Part shown: positions 23,901 to 36,806 of the stretch, piece after piece | How the letters are laid out: each line of letters opens with the position of its first letter | How positions within the stretch are numbered: position 1 is the first letter of the stretch | Assembly (NCBI GenBank): GCA_029844215.1 | Contig: CM056726.1 | Coordinates: 41,223,001-41,287,000, forward strand | Length of the DNA: 64,000 nt | Direction: 5' to 3' | Source: Przewalskia tangutica | Taxonomy: Eukaryota; Streptophyta; Magnoliopsida; Solanales; Solanaceae | Translations under genes and position numbers: made by a program | The notes under the pieces: model-generated | The model's database searches: none | What the model was told of the DNA's origin: nothing | What the model saw: the letters and a program-made list of their open reading frames with translations, nothing else

Positions 23901-24154
23901 TGGCTTGGATGCAAAAATCTAGCCAAGTGGCCCTTTTGACTTAGTCAATAATATCAAGCTCTACTTGCAAGACTTAGTCATCTTCACATAGGTCAAATGG
24001 CCATCTCACCCATGTCCAATTCGTTCCAAGACCAACTAGGGGTGACACGTGTCGCCCTCCCATTCGTCGCAATATTACATTTTCCGACAATTTCATAATT
24101 CCGATAAATTTTTACTAGTCTCAAATATTAACATTTGAGTTCTTACGTACGTCC
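20973..24154 (-). repeat. Family B LTR, main part (minus orientation)
   Basis: LTR sequence related to D in minus orientation but distinct. The left end is cut by the A array. It opens with degenerate repeats containing CCCGTGGAATCCC (20973-21560). It carries a U3 palindrome, GGGTGACACG-TGTCGCCC, near 24039-24060, and a TATATAA box at 23861-23867 on the minus strand. The right end is interrupted at 24154 by the Tat-like element and its last 39 bp are at 36807-36845. No gene is visible. Confidence 0.8.
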
Positions 24155-27100
24155 TGTTGACACCCAATTTTGACCCTCCCGTCCAAACAGTAGCTATAAA
24201 ATTACACTAATTTTGCAAAATAATTTTTTATGATTTTTTATAATAAAATGCAGCAATAAAACATTAATACAGACTTAAATAAACAATTTAATAATGGCAC
24301 CGCGTCTTACGTAGAAAATTACGCACTTAGAGTCTCGCGCCCATATTTATTAATTTTAAGCCCTGTCATAATTCTTAATAATAAATAATAAATACATAAA
24401 ATAATAATCTAACACACGCGCTTTAATAATAGCATTCATAAAAGAATTAAGAAGTCTTATCTGCATGTAGCATTTAAATAACTCAATTTTTATTTAATAA
24501 GTTTTAATAACAGCATCGCATTATAAAAATTAAGCACTAATTAAATAGCACGTCCGTCTTTATTTTTTGTAATAATTTTAAACTCAAAATTAGATTAATA
24601 AAGCACCTAAATAATTTAACCACAATTTAGATAACTTACCACTAATTAAATACCTACTACCTAAAACTAATACCTAATTTAAATTACCAAGAATTTCACA
24701 CCCGCAGCCTAGTTCCTTACCCGTCGCCTACCCACGCCCCGCAGCGCCTTCAGCCTTATTTTCCCCCACGCCTCATCCCTGTCGATCAAACCCATAAAAC
24801 AAGAAAACCTAGAGGAACCCTAACCTAAAAAAAAGTCCGCCGCATACACCCTTCCCCTTTACCCGCGAAGCTCGCCGGATTTTCAGAGTGGAAATCCGGC
24901 ATAACTAAACCATAACCATTCAAAATCGTGATGCAATATCTACCTTCCAAAATTACACTCAAGAAGCCTACCATAAATCCCTCGAGTAAGAATAATCCGC
25001 GAATCAGTGAGAATCGTTCGAAATCAGTCCCTAGATGGTCACAAATCTTCATCCAAAATCTCGCCAAGAATCGAAGCTTACCTTAAACGAAAATCAGTTA
25101 ATGCCGAAACCCAATACTATATAAACCAACAACCTACACATGCAAAGGCATCAGTTTTCTGCAGGAAGATCCCGGAGTTTACACAAAGGGAAAACATTAA
25201 AAACAGAGAAGAGGATGGGAACATATACCCGTTAAAAACAGAGAGGGGGAGCATCAGGAAATCACAAAACAAAACGAGTAAGAACAGAAACTTTGTAACC
25301 CTTTCTTTCAATATCAGTCAAGAAATCATCAAACAAGCTTTGCCCTTTTATTCGCATCGCAAAACCAAAACCCGAGCGGATCGACGACTTGATACGCTGC
25401 CCCGATTCGCTGCCCGGAGAAGGTAAAATCAGCTTCCTATCGATTTCGTCGCATTCCTGTGTTACTGTATCTTTTGGGTGTTAAACATGTGTTTCATATT
25501 GTTGTGTTCATTAACGCACGAATATGATGTTGAACTGTTTGCTTTAATTAATCTGGATATATTCTTTCCTTAAGTGTTGATTAGATTTACATTTAATGCG
25601 ACATGCTGAAAATGATGATTAGTAAACTCATCTCCCTCTTGAATCTCGTTCTCTTTGTACTAATTTGTGTGCTCCCTGTTATATGTGTATTGGTTGTTCT
25701 TGCTAGCATTGTCATATCGTGTTTAGTGTGTTTTGGCTTACCTAAGCAGATTTGGATTGTTTAAATTATCGATTATGTTTATACTTAATATCATAAGCCA
25801 TGCATGCTGTTTAATACCTGTTTAAAGAGAATGGTGATGGTCAGTTGAATGTTTTACAGGGTTGGTTTAGTTGGCTGGCCATACATTTAGCACTCATTTA
25901 AGGATCATATAATTAGAGTATTGTCTCAACACTTGCTTAATAGAGACCATGACTAGTTGAAAGATTTTTAACATATCTTAAAATTTAAGGTGTGCATTTG
26001 CTTAAGTATTTCTTGTCAAGTCCATAACACATGTGTGCTTGTTTAAATCTTGAAATCCTGGTATGTTGAGCTTGTGTGAATTATTTACCTCCATCTTGAG
26101 ATCACTGTGAGTAAATAATCAAGCAATCACTTGTGTGCCCTGTTTGTGACTATACATATCATGTCTCAAGCCTTAGTGTCATCCATAACCATGTCATGCC
26201 TTTATTTTTTATGAACCTAATTTGGATAGATGGCATGCCTTACTGTTTAAGGTTGTAGGTATTGGTTCTAGGTTATGAATTCTGGTAATATAGTTCTGTT
26301 AGATTAGTCAAAAAAAATGAAATGTGTGCATGTGCGGTTAAGGACAACCTATCTCACTTCTTTTGGGGTATGTGAAATACTAAGTCTTGAAAGATGCTCT
26401 AGTGTCTTGTGTCATTAAACCTATATTACAAGATAGAGATCATGATAGATAGCAGGAGTTGATCCTAATTTGTTGCATCTGGTTCTTCCCTATCTGTTCT
26501 ATTGTCTTGATGTACTATTTGTATGTTTGAAAATATTAAGACTTGAGCATGCAAACCCAAATATGAATAATCTGGATGAAAAATTTAGAAATGCCACAGA
26601 AGTTGTTTTGTTCTATACATGTTGTCCATACAATATGCACCGGCTAAGCCTTTATATACGTAAGTTGGCCCCCTGTCTTGATTAAATTCATTCTCAAAAC
26701 TATTATAGTGTATGAATATGAAGATCATGGCACATTCCAAAACATATAAAGTATAAGGGCCTAATGTTTGGTTTGAGTGAAATGCGAGTTCTATTGATCT
26801 CTCTCAGTATTGCTATGATTAAACACGAGTTGTGCATTTCTGAACTTATTTCATTTCGGCATTCGTGTTGTTTTTTTATCTTATCTTTGATGAGCTTGGA
26901 CATGTACTAATCCTTATTTTTCTTATATTTTTACATGAAACGCATCGGAGCCGAATGAAGAGTCTCATGGTGAGACTCATCACGACTTTCGTCAATGAAG
27001 GCCCGCATCTACATCCATCGAGTTTCCTCTTCGGCAATTCCTAGAAAAACAAATAGGACGGAGTCATCCGCTCCAATCTCTTCACTCTCTTAACCTCCTT

Positions 27101-27994
27101 ATCTCATTCTTTTTTTTTATCTTATTTGTTGTTGTAACTTAACTTTGTAATTAATAGGAGAATTTCGAGCAATTAGCCTTTGAACATATGAGGTGGGGAA
27201 GGTAATTTAAACTTAGAAATACACTTCTACCTTATTTGCCTTTTAGGATTGTTAGGCATGTCTAATTTTTACAAAAAAAACAATTTAACTTGCATCATAA
27301 AATCAACACTTTATTTCTTACTAAATCCATAACAAATTTTCCCTTGAACTCTTATCTAACATTATATGGGAAATCTATTATGTATAATAAGAAACCATCT
27401 TAAGTATTGGGTATATCATAACCAAGATTAATTAAGTAGATAAATGCATACATTTTAGCCAATAAATTCATTTTGCATCACATATTTTTTTTATAAATAA
27501 TATAAGGCATGCTTTAAACTTTACATGTGTTTTATAGCACTAAACTTATTCATCTTTGAACAAAAATACTTCCTATCAAATATCTTTCGAACATGCATTT
27601 TTTTAGCATAAATAATTAACCCTAGGTTTGAACGGACAACCGCAAGTTAGCGGATCCTTTAGGGTGCCTGACCCCTTCCCTTTAGGATAATAAAGAACCC
27701 TTACCCAGAATCTCATTAAAGTTTAGCAGACCATTAAAATGGAGTTAATGTTTACTTTAAACTAGTTAACATTTAGGTGTCCTAATTCACCCAAATTAAT
27801 TAGGTGGCGACTCCCTAGCAACCCTTTCTAGCATTTAGCACCTTTTAGCACTTTTAATATGCTAGCCCTTTTTTTTTTTAAACATTTAACACCTTTTGAC
27901 ACTTTAACATTCTTTTAGCATTTATTTTATTTTTCTAACATTTTCATTAAGCAGGAGATTCGCTAAAATGTCGCGGTCGGAAATGGGCGCGACA
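24155..27994 (+). repeat. Tat-like 5' LTR (3840 bp)
   Basis: Runs from TGTTGACACCC to GGCGCGACA. It is AT-rich, with a probable TATA at 25118-25125 about 960 bp in, leaving nearly 2.9 kb as R and U5. Open frames such as 25007-25426 (139 residues, basic, no recognised domain) are not supported as genes: the matching frame in the 3' LTR is broken. Confidence 0.92.
25118..25125 (+). promoter_or_regulatory. TATA box of Tat-like 5' LTR
   Basis: TATATAAA in the context ATACTATATAAACC, repeated exactly at 33930-33937 in the 3' LTR. It is the best TATA match in this LTR, and I infer transcription starts shortly after it. Confidence 0.5.
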
Positions 27995-27997
27995 GAA

Positions 27998-28015
27998 TGG
28001 CAACTCTGCTGGGGA
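27998..28015 (+). promoter_or_regulatory. Primer binding site, Tat/Ogre type
   Basis: TGGCAACTCTGCTGGGGA starts three bases after the LTR end at 27994. It differs from the tRNA-iMet site of the other families. It resembles the TGGCGACTC-type site that I associate with tRNA-Arg priming in Tat/Ogre elements; the exact tRNA is uncertain. Confidence 0.7.
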
Positions 28016-28870
28016 TTTAAGGCTCTTAACCACAACAGACCTAGGGTTATTATTTGGCATTATTTTTTGCATTTAATTTTTATGTATTGTATTTTGTTTA
28101 TTTGCTTTAATTGCTATGTGTTTACTGCTTTCCTTAAACTGGCATTCCGCTCATACTTCCTCCCTTATGGAAAATTCACACTATCACACACAACACGCGG
28201 GTGTGCTTCGCGCACCTGCAAATTTCTTTCAAACACCAAAATTTAAGAGAGTTGGTATTTTGCGCGGAGAATCCGGTCCAACCGGTGGTCGCGTAGCCTT
28301 CTCACTCGAGTAGTCCGCCTGAACTCAAGCGCCTAGAAAAGCCAAATCTTAGAAACTTAAGATAGAGCTATACCACCCTTTATTTTAGGGCCTGCATGCA
28401 TTTACCTTAGATGGGTCGGTCCTTGGCATCGACACCACAATTAGGAAGACACCAAACTTGTCGACGGGTTTCTCAACCCAACGACCAACCAGCATATTAT
28501 GTTTAGCGTGACAATGATAGACAAGTCCAAACCTAATCAAGTCATGCTGAAATTGGAAAAAGTGCACCGTCATTTGGTCGTCATTTCCAACACAAGCATT
28601 ACAGTTGGGCGGCTTGGACAAATCCATCATAACTTCGCATATTTGACGTTTAGGCCTACCTCTGGCATAAAGAGGTCCCAAACATGTTAGAACACGCACT
28701 TGATTTGCAATTTGCTTATTAGTATATATTGCCTGCAACTTTTTGCATATTATACTAACTTGGTTTGCTTCATTTGTTAAAGGGTTATCTTTGCCTAGCT
28801 TATCCCCAAAAGGTTGATTCGCGTTGACTGGTAGAAGCACAATCATCCAATAAATGACTAATCCAGAGGC
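28016..28870 (+). other. Tat-like leader between primer site and gag
   Basis: About 850 bp with no recognised domain. A 63-residue plus-strand frame (28499-28690) and a 186-residue minus-strand frame (28385-28945) are open, but neither resembles a known family by eye and both sit in a single-copy part of the element. Low-level coding cannot be excluded. Confidence 0.5.
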
Positions 28871-30662
28871 ACCGGAACGAAAAAACTTAGGACTCGTCCC
28901 CGTTCCTGTAGAGGATGCAGAGGCGTTAGAAATGAGAAACACCAATGATTAACACCTCGCCAAACTATTGCAGCAAATGGAAGTCATGCAAGCCGAAATA
29001 GAAAGGCTCTGAAATATCACAAACCTGTTTATTAGCTTGAATGCACCACTCCCAGAACAAAGGACAATTGCAATCGTGTCACAAGCCCTTGAGCCTCCAC
29101 TTCCCCAAAGCTCCCCGCAGAGGCCGCAACATACCAGCTCACACCAAAATGTTACTCGCCCGGTCAATTTGCAAGCCGACCCCCAAAATGATCTGTTTAC
29201 TACATACATATATCAACCTCCACCTACTTATATCTCCCCACTCAGCCCAAATTGCCAAGTCACCCAATACGAGCAGAGGACACGCATCACTAGTCCCAAC
29301 AAACAATATGGGGGATTAGCACATCCGACCGAAAGCCAACCATTTATTATGCATGCATCCTCTCAAGAGACAGATCAGTACAGGGAAGTGGAGCGGCAGA
29401 CTCGAGCTAGGGCTGATGAAAATATGGCAAAAGAAATTCGTAGCTTGAAAGAGGCATTCAAAAGCATTCAAATGAACAAAGGGGAGGAAGGTTTAGAATA
29501 TGAAAACTTATGTATGCACCCCGACGTTGAATTACCTGTGGGGTACAAGGTGCCCAAATTTGACATGTTCGATGGAAAGGGGAATCCTCGAGCTCATCTA
29601 AGGTCATATTGCGATAAATTGATTGGAGTTGGTAAAAATCAAGCAATCATCATGAAGCTATTCATCAGGAGTCTAACCGGCGAGGCGCTGGACTGGTACA
29701 CATGCCAAGACCCTCGAAAATGGGACGGTTGGAATGCCATGGCACAAGATTTCATGGATAGATTCAGGTTTAACACTGACATTGTCTTGGACAGATTTTA
29801 TCTTATGAAACTTGAAAAGAAATTCACAGAAACTTTCAGGGAATACGCCCTGAGGTGGCGGTCAGAAGCAGCGAAGGTCCAACCTCCAATGACAGAGAGC
29901 GAAATAACTACTTTGTTCGTGCAGTCGTTGAAAGACGTGACATATTATGAAAGGATGATCAGTGTAATCGGGCGAAGTTTTGCAGAAGTCGTAAGAATGG
30001 GCGACTTCGTGGAAGAAGGCATTAAGACAGGCAAGATTACAAACCTGACCGCCCTACAAGCAACTAGCAGAGCAAAGGCAACAAATTCCATCTGAGGTAC
30101 TCCTGCAGGAGAAGAGATGCATCACCTCTATCATGGTCATTCAGAGCATAGCCGTAACAACTTCCAGACGTGAGCCCACCGCCTTCTTACCATAACCAAA
30201 ACACTCAAAACCCATACCATATTATCAAGATCACGCCACCCCATATCCTGTTTACCATACCCAACCAGCATACCCAAAATACTCACCACAATCACGAAAC
30301 CGCACCCCAAACGGACCCAAACCCCGCATAGATGCTGAGAGAAAGCCAACCATAACCTATACACCTTTAGCCGAACCCATAGCTCAAGTGTATGAGAAGC
30401 TGAAAGCCGCAGGAATACTCCATCCAATTCCCAGAAATACCCCCAGGCCTACCTCCCGAGGGCACGATAAAACTAAACATTGTGCATACCACTCCGGTGC
30501 AGAGGGACACGACATCGAAAATTGCTATACACTCAAGGACAGAATAGAGGAGTTAATAGAAGAGGGAGTCATTCGGCTGAAAGATGCTCATCTCAATGCA
30601 AACAATAACTTTCTTCCGGGTTATGAAGACGCCCATATGAACATGATAGCTGAAAATGAATA
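28871..30662 (+). pseudogene. gag of Tat-like element, damaged
   Basis: Gag of a Tat/Ogre-like element. Upstream sequence is in frame from about 28871 but crosses stops at 28948-28950 (TAA) and 29010-29012 (TGA). The longest intact stretch is 29037-30095 (352 residues). It carries the Retrotrans_gag core: GYKVPKFDMFDGKGNPRAHL near residue 165, then LTGEALDWY and FRFNTD. After a stop at 30095 a shifted frame continues to 30662 with a C-x2-H-x5-H-x4-C knuckle-like motif in CAYHSGAEGHDIENC, followed by a charged TLKDRIEELIEEGVI helix typical of this gag. No protease or reverse transcriptase follows. At least two stops and one frameshift show that this copy cannot make full-length Gag. Confidence 0.85.
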
Positions 30663-31649
30663 AGACAATCTGGAAGGGACTATTACGCCAGCCCGTAAAG
30701 GGAAGAAAGTTGAATCATCAACCAACCGCCAGAGAAAAGGAGGTGCTCCTTGCCGGAGATTGTTTAACCATTGAATAAGTCATTCGTCCCAGCCAGGTGT
30801 CGTAAGAGATGATCTCTGAAGACTACCTATCAAGACACAAAGCAGGAAGAAATGGACTCATGCCCCTGCCTTGGCCCGCCGAATCCTGAAATAGTTAGTT
30901 TAATATATTTTGTCATTTATATGTAATAAAACGGAACTAAGTTTGACTGATTCCTCAAGGATACGTAGCGCCATATCGCCGGTCCCACCTTTAGAATTTT
31001 ACCCAATTTCGCTTGTAATGAACTACGCCATGACCGATTCCCGCTGGGATACGTGGCGCCTAAATCGGCTTCGGTCACACCATTATGAAGCTTCCCCTTC
31101 GTTTTGAAATACACATAATATACAAGCAACCTCATTGAGACCCACTTTAGGCCAAACACCCTTTTCAGAACTGGGACAAGGTAGGAAACCAGGTAGGGGT
31201 TATGAGTCCAAACAAAGCAGACATCCGAGCATCAAGAGTCAAAACTACAAAGTCAATGCGAATCAACCGAATTTCTCAAACTCACAAATTTTCTTTGAGC
31301 GCAGTTCTTCATGTTAGCGTATGCAGCGAAGCAGGCAAGGCATGACATCAACAATCAAATCCAGCAACAAAGTCTAGCGCATCAGCTCGGGCCTAGAGTC
31401 AAATTGCAATCCATGCAGTGCACAAACACACAACAAAGATATCATGACAATCCATACGGTTCACAAAATACATTACAACAACATCTCGACATTCGCAACT
31501 CACAGAATTACATTTCTCATATATTTATCATTCTGTTTTAACAGTTATACACTAACTTTTCTCAAGCTTAGCTTGCAGGAACATTTATTCTACAGGAGCA
31601 GCAGCAACACGTCCAGGCAACGACGTTATCAGCACAACAAGTCCAAAAT
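30663..31649 (+). other. Tat-like 3' region before the repeats
   Basis: About 1 kb with no recognisable pol domain. Short frames (for example 31135-31317) have no family resemblance. Pol would normally follow gag here, so its absence is a deletion or an original feature of this gag-only family. Confidence 0.6.
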
Positions 31650-32230
31650 CGACGCCAAGTCCGAAAACGACGCCAAGTCCGAAAACGACGCCAAAGTCCG
31701 AAAACGACGCCAAAGTCCGAAAGCGACGCCAAAGTCTGAAAACGACGCCGAGTCCGAAAACAACGCCGAGTCCGAAAACGACGCCGAGTCCGAAAACGAC
31801 GTCGAGTCCGAAAACGACGCCAAGGTCCGAAAACGACGCAAGTCCGAAAACGACGCCAAGTCCGGAAACGACGCCAAGTCCGAAAACGACGCCAAGTCCA
31901 AAAAACGACGCAAGTCCAAAAACGACGCAAGTCCGAAAACAACGCCAAGTACGAAAACGACGCCAAGTCCGAAAACGACGTCAAGTCCAAAAAAATTACG
32001 CAAGTCCGAAAACGACGCCAAGTCCGAAAACGACGCCAAGTCCGAAAACGACGCAAAGTCCGAAAACGACGCAAAGTCCGATAACGACGCAGAGTCCGAA
32101 AAACGACGCAGAGTCCGAAAAATGACGCAGAGTCCGAAAAACGACGCTGAGTCCGAAAACGACGCAGAGTCCGAAATGACGCTGAGTCTAAAAACGACGA
32201 AGAGTCCGAAACGACATCCGTACGAAAACT
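31650..32230. repeat. About 18-bp minisatellite in Tat-like 3' region
   Basis: Roughly thirty degenerate units of GTCCGAAAACGACGCCAA with variants of 16-19 bp. A plus-strand frame (31444-32409, 321 residues) reads it as repeated KSENDA. Minus-strand frames (31568-32074 and 31629-32039) read it as RRFRTW and ASFSDL. All follow from a unit without stops on either strand, so none is called a gene. Tandem repeats between the coding part and the 3' LTR are a known trait of Tat-lineage elements. Confidence 0.9.
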
Positions 32231-32632
32231 ATGCCACGTCTAAAACGACGTCATCAATACACCACATCTACGCAAGGACAATTTCTCTACTCTCAAAATT
32301 TGCATTTCTTATTCATGCTTTATTATTCTGTCTTAGCAGTTATGCACTGACCTTTTCTATGAGCTTTAGTCTACAGGACTTCAAAGGCAGTCGCAGCAAG
32401 GACAACTAACCGTTTGTTTAAGTCTTAGCATGCAGGAGCAGGAGCACAACGTGGATTTTCTCTTACAGCGAATCGGGGCAATTTGTTGGGGGGCCAACCT
32501 TCCCAACAAATGGCAGAAGCGGCCTCAAGCGTCGGTCCACTCGTTCCACATCTCCATAAAACCCAACACCATAAGTCGATAACGGTACACCCCTAAGTTC
32601 AAGCCAGTTATTTTATTTTTTAGCACCACATA

Positions 32633-32830
32633 CCCAGTGTCGTCATAACTCGACACTGGGACAAATTTTGAATCCGCGTTAGCCCGCCTTGGTGTTTTGA
32701 CCATGGTAGCCCAAAGGTCGTCATAACACGACACTGGGACAAATTTTGAGTCCGCGTTAGCCCGCCTTGGTGTTTGACCATGGTAGCCCAGTGTCGTCAT
32801 AACTCGACACTGGGACAAATTTTGATTTTT
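32633..32830. repeat. About 77-bp tandem repeat with hairpins
   Basis: About 2.4 units, each starting with GTCGTCATAACTCGACACTG. The first and third starts are perfect inverted repeats: CCCAGTGTCG and CGACACTGGG around an 8-nt loop (32633-32660 and 32787-32814). The middle one has a broken left arm. The block lies about 120 bp before the 3' LTR. Confidence 0.85.
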
Positions 32831-32940
32831 TTGCGTCAGCCTTGCCTAAATTGCCCAACATTTTTAATTCTGAGGGTCGAGACAAAATTGGCTATGAGTC
32901 AACGTCTTTGTCCGAAGATTCTTCCATCATCTCCATACAA

Positions 32941-32951
32941 AGAGGGACAAC
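32941..32951 (+). promoter_or_regulatory. Polypurine tract of Tat-like element
   Basis: AGAGGGACAAC directly precedes the 3' LTR start TGTTGACACC. It is purine-rich with two pyrimidines, an imperfect but correctly placed tract for plus-strand priming. Confidence 0.55.
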
Positions 32952-35900
32952 TGTTGACACCCAATTTTGATCCTCCCGTCCAAACAGTAGCTATAAAATT
33001 ACACTAATTTTGCAAAATAATTTTTTATGATTTTTTATAATAAAATGCAGCAATAAAACATTAATACAGACATAAATAAACAACTTAATAATGGCACCGC
33101 GTCTTACGTAGAAAATTACGCACTTAGAGTCTCGCGCCCATATTTATTAATTTTAAGCCCTGTCATAATTCTTAATAATAAATAATAAATACATAAAATA
33201 ATAATCTAACACACGCGTTTTAATAATAGCATTCATAAAAGAATTAAGAAGTCCTATCTGCATGTAGCATTTAAATAACTCAATTTTTATTTAATAAGTT
33301 TTAATAACATCATCGCATTATAAAAATTAAGTACTAATTAAATAGCACGTCCGTCTTTATTTTTTGTAATAATTTTAAACTCAAAATTAGATTAATAAAG
33401 CACCTAAATAATTTAACCACAATTTAAATAACTTACCACTAATTAAATACCTACTACCTAAAACTAATTCCTAAAACTAATACCTAATTTAAATTACAGA
33501 AATTTCACACCCACGTGCCTAGTTCCTTACCCGTCGCCGCCCACGTCCCAGCAGCCCAATACTTTCACCTTATTTTCCCCACGCTCATCCCCGCGATCAA
33601 ACCCATAAAACAAGAAAACCTAGAGGAACCCTAACCTAAAAAAAAAGTCCGCCGCATACACCCCTCCCCTTTACCCGCGAAGCTCGCCGGATTTTCAGGG
33701 TGGAAATCCGACATAACTAAACCATAACCATTCAAAATCGTGATGCAATATCTACCTTCCAAAATTACACTCAAGAAGCCTACCATAAATCCCTCGAGTA
33801 AGAATAATCCGCGAATCAGTGAGAATCGTTCGAAATCAGTCCCTAGATGGTCACAAATCTTCATCCAAAATCTCGCCAAGAATCGAAGCTTACCTTAAAC
33901 GAAAATCAGTTAATGCCGAAACTCAATACTATATAAACCAACAACCTACACATGCAAAGGCATCAGTTTTCCGCATGAAGATCCCGGAGTTTACACAAAG
34001 GGAAAACATTAAAAACAGAGAAGAGGATGGGAACATATACCCGTTAAAAAACAGAGAGGGGGAGCATCAGGAAATCACAAAACAAAACGAGTAAGAACAG
34101 AAACTTTGTAACCCTTTCTTTCAATATCAGTCAAGAAATCAGCAAACAAGCTTTGCCCTTTTATTCGCATCGCAAAACCAAAATCCGAGCGGATCGACGA
34201 CTTGATACGCTGCCCTGATTCACTGCCCGGAGAAGGTAAAATAAGCTTCCTATCGATTTCGTCGCATTCCTGTGTTACTGTATCTTTTGGGTGTTAAACA
34301 TGTGTTTCATATTGTTGTGTTCATTAACGCACGAATATGATATTGAACTGTTTGCTTTAATTAATCTGGATATATTCTTGCCTTAAGTGTTGATTAGATT
34401 TACATTTAATGCGACATGCTGAAAATGATGATTAGTAAACTCATCTCCCTCTTGAATCTCGTTCTCTTTGTACTAATTTGTGTGCTCCCTGTTATATGTG
34501 TATTGGTTGTTCTTGCTGGCATTGTCATATCGTGTTTAGTGTGTTTTGGCTTACCTAAGCAGATTTGGATTGTTTAAATTATCGATTATGTTTATACTTA
34601 ATATCATAAGCCATGCATGCTGTTTAATACCTGTTTAAAGAGAATGGTGATGGTCAGTTGAATGTTTTACAGGGTTGGTTTAGTTGGCTGGCCATACATT
34701 TAGTACTCATTTAAGGATCATATAATTAGAGTATTGTCTCAACACTTGCTTAATAGAGACCATGACTAGTTGAAAGATTTTTAACATATCTTAACATTTA
34801 AGGTGTGCATTTGCTTAAGTATTTCTTGTCAAGTCCAGAACACATGTGTGCTTGTTTAAATCTTGAAATCCTGGTATGTTGAGCTTGTGTGAATTATTTA
34901 CCTCCATCTTGAGATCACTGTGAGTAAATAATCAAGCAATCACTTGTGTGCCCTGTTTGTGACTATACATATCATGTCTCAAGCCTTAGTGTCATCCATA
35001 ACCATGTCATGCCTTTATTTTTTATGAACCTAATTTGGATAGATGGCATGCCTTACTGTTTAAGGTTGTAGGTATTGGTTCTAGGTTATGAATTCTGGTA
35101 ATATAGTTCTGTTAGATTAGTCAAAAAAAATGAAATGTGTGCATGTGCGGTTAAGGACAACCTATCTCACTTCTTTTGGGGTATGTGAAATACTAAGTCT
35201 TGAAAGATGCTCTAGTGTCTTGTGTCATTAAACCTATATTACAAGATAGAGATCATGATAGATAGCAGGAGTTGATCCTAATTTGTTGCATCTGGTTCTT
35301 CCCTATCTGTTCTATTGTCTTGATATACTGTTTGTATGTTTGAAAATATTAAGACTTGAGCATGCAAACCCAAATATGAATAATCTGGATGAAAAATTTA
35401 GAAATGCCACAGAAGTTGTTTTGTTCTATACATGTTGTCCATACAATATGCACCGGCTAAGCCTTTATATGCGTAAGTTGGCCCCCTGTCTTGATTAAAT
35501 TCATTCTCAAAACTATTATAGTGTATGAATATGAAGATCATGGCACATTCCAAAACATATAAAGTATAAGGGCCTAATGTTTGGTTTGAGTGAAATGCGA
35601 GTTCTATTGATCTCTCTCAGTATTGCTATGATTAAACACGAGTTGTGCATTTCTGAACTTATTTCATTTCGGCATTCGTGTTGTTTTTTTATCTTATCTT
35701 TGATGAGCTTGGACATGTACTAATCCTTATTTTTCTTATATTTTTACATGAAACGCATCGGAGCCGAATGAAGAGTCTCATGGCGAGACTCATCACGACT
35801 TTCGTCAATGAAGGCCCGCATCTACATCCATCGAGTTTCCTCTTCGGCAATTCCTAGAAAAACAAATAGGACGGAGTCATCCGCTCCAATCTCTTCACTC

Positions 35901-36806
35901 TCTTAACCTCCTTATCTCATTCTTTTTTTTTTATCTTATTTGTTGTTGTAACTTAACTTTGTAATTAATAGGAGAATTTCGAGCAATTAGCCTTTGAACA
36001 TATGAGGTGGGGAAGGTAATTTAAACTTAGAAATGCACTTCTACCTTATTTTCCTTTTAGGATTGTTAGGCATGTCTAATTTTTACAAAAATAAACAATT
36101 TAACTTGCATCATAAAATCAACACTTTATTTCTTACTAAATCCATAACAAATTTTCCCTTGAACTCTTATCTAACATTATATGGGAAATCTATTATGTAT
36201 AATAAGAAATCATCTTAAGTATTGGGTATATCATAACCAAGATTAATTAAGTAGATAAATGCATACATTTTAGCCAATAAATTCATTTTGCATCACATAT
36301 TTTTTTTATAAATAATATAAGGCATGCTTTAAACTTTACATGTGTTTTATAGCACTAAACTTATTCATCTTTAAACAAAAATACTTCCTATCAAATATCT
36401 TTCGAACATGCATTTTTTTAGCTTAAATAATTAACCCTAGGTTGAACGGACAACCGCAAGTTAGCGGATCCTTTAGGGTGCCTGACCCCTTCCCTTTAGG
36501 ATAATAAAGAACCCTTACCCAGAATCTCATTAAAGTTTAGCAGACCATTAAAATGGAGTTAATGTTTACTTTAAACTAGTTAACATTTAGGTGTCCTAAT
36601 TCACCCAAATTAATTAGGTGGCGACTCCCTAGCAACCCTTTCTAGCATTTAGCACCTTTTAGCACTTTTAATATGCTAGCCCTTTTTTTTAAAACATTTA
36701 ACACCTTTTGACACTTTAACATTCTTTTAGCATTTATTTTATTTTTCTAACATTTTCATTAAGCAGGAGATTCGCTAAAATGTCGCGGTCGGAAATGGGC
36801 GCGACA
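32952..36806 (+). repeat. Tat-like 3' LTR (3855 bp)
   Basis: Colinear with 24155-27994. Differences are scattered single bases and a few short gaps, clustered near 33500-33600. It ends GCGCGACA at 36806 and is followed by the target duplication CGTCC. Confidence 0.92.

Larger units (their letters stand above)
24155..36806 (+). mobile_element. Tat/Ogre-like, gag-only LTR retrotransposon
   Basis: A complete 12.65-kb element: 5' LTR 24155-27994, internal 27995-32951, 3' LTR 32952-36806. Both flanks carry CGTCC (24150-24154 and 36807-36811), a perfect 5-bp target duplication. The ends are TGTTGACACC and GGCGCGACA. The internal has a broken gag, no protease, reverse transcriptase or integrase, and a repeat-rich 3' region. 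The primer site and gag resemble the Tat/Ogre branch of Ty3/gypsy. With gag but no pol it fits the TR-GAG kind of non-autonomous element. The LTRs differ only at scattered positions, so insertion is recent relative to its surroundings. Confidence 0.9.

Noticed and set aside
25007..25426. A 139-residue frame inside the Tat-like 5' LTR
   Set aside because: It lies in an LTR, has no recognised domain, and the corresponding frame in the 3' LTR (33819-34094) is shifted and shorter.
28385..28945. A 186-residue minus-strand frame upstream of the Tat-like gag
   Set aside because: Antisense to the element, no family resemblance by eye, no other copy for comparison. Recorded only as leader.
31444..32409. 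A 321-residue plus-strand frame with repeated KSENDA, and antisense frames up to 168 residues
   Set aside because: The bulk of each is translation of one 18-bp tandem unit without stops on either strand. The flanks show no domain and no matching second copy.
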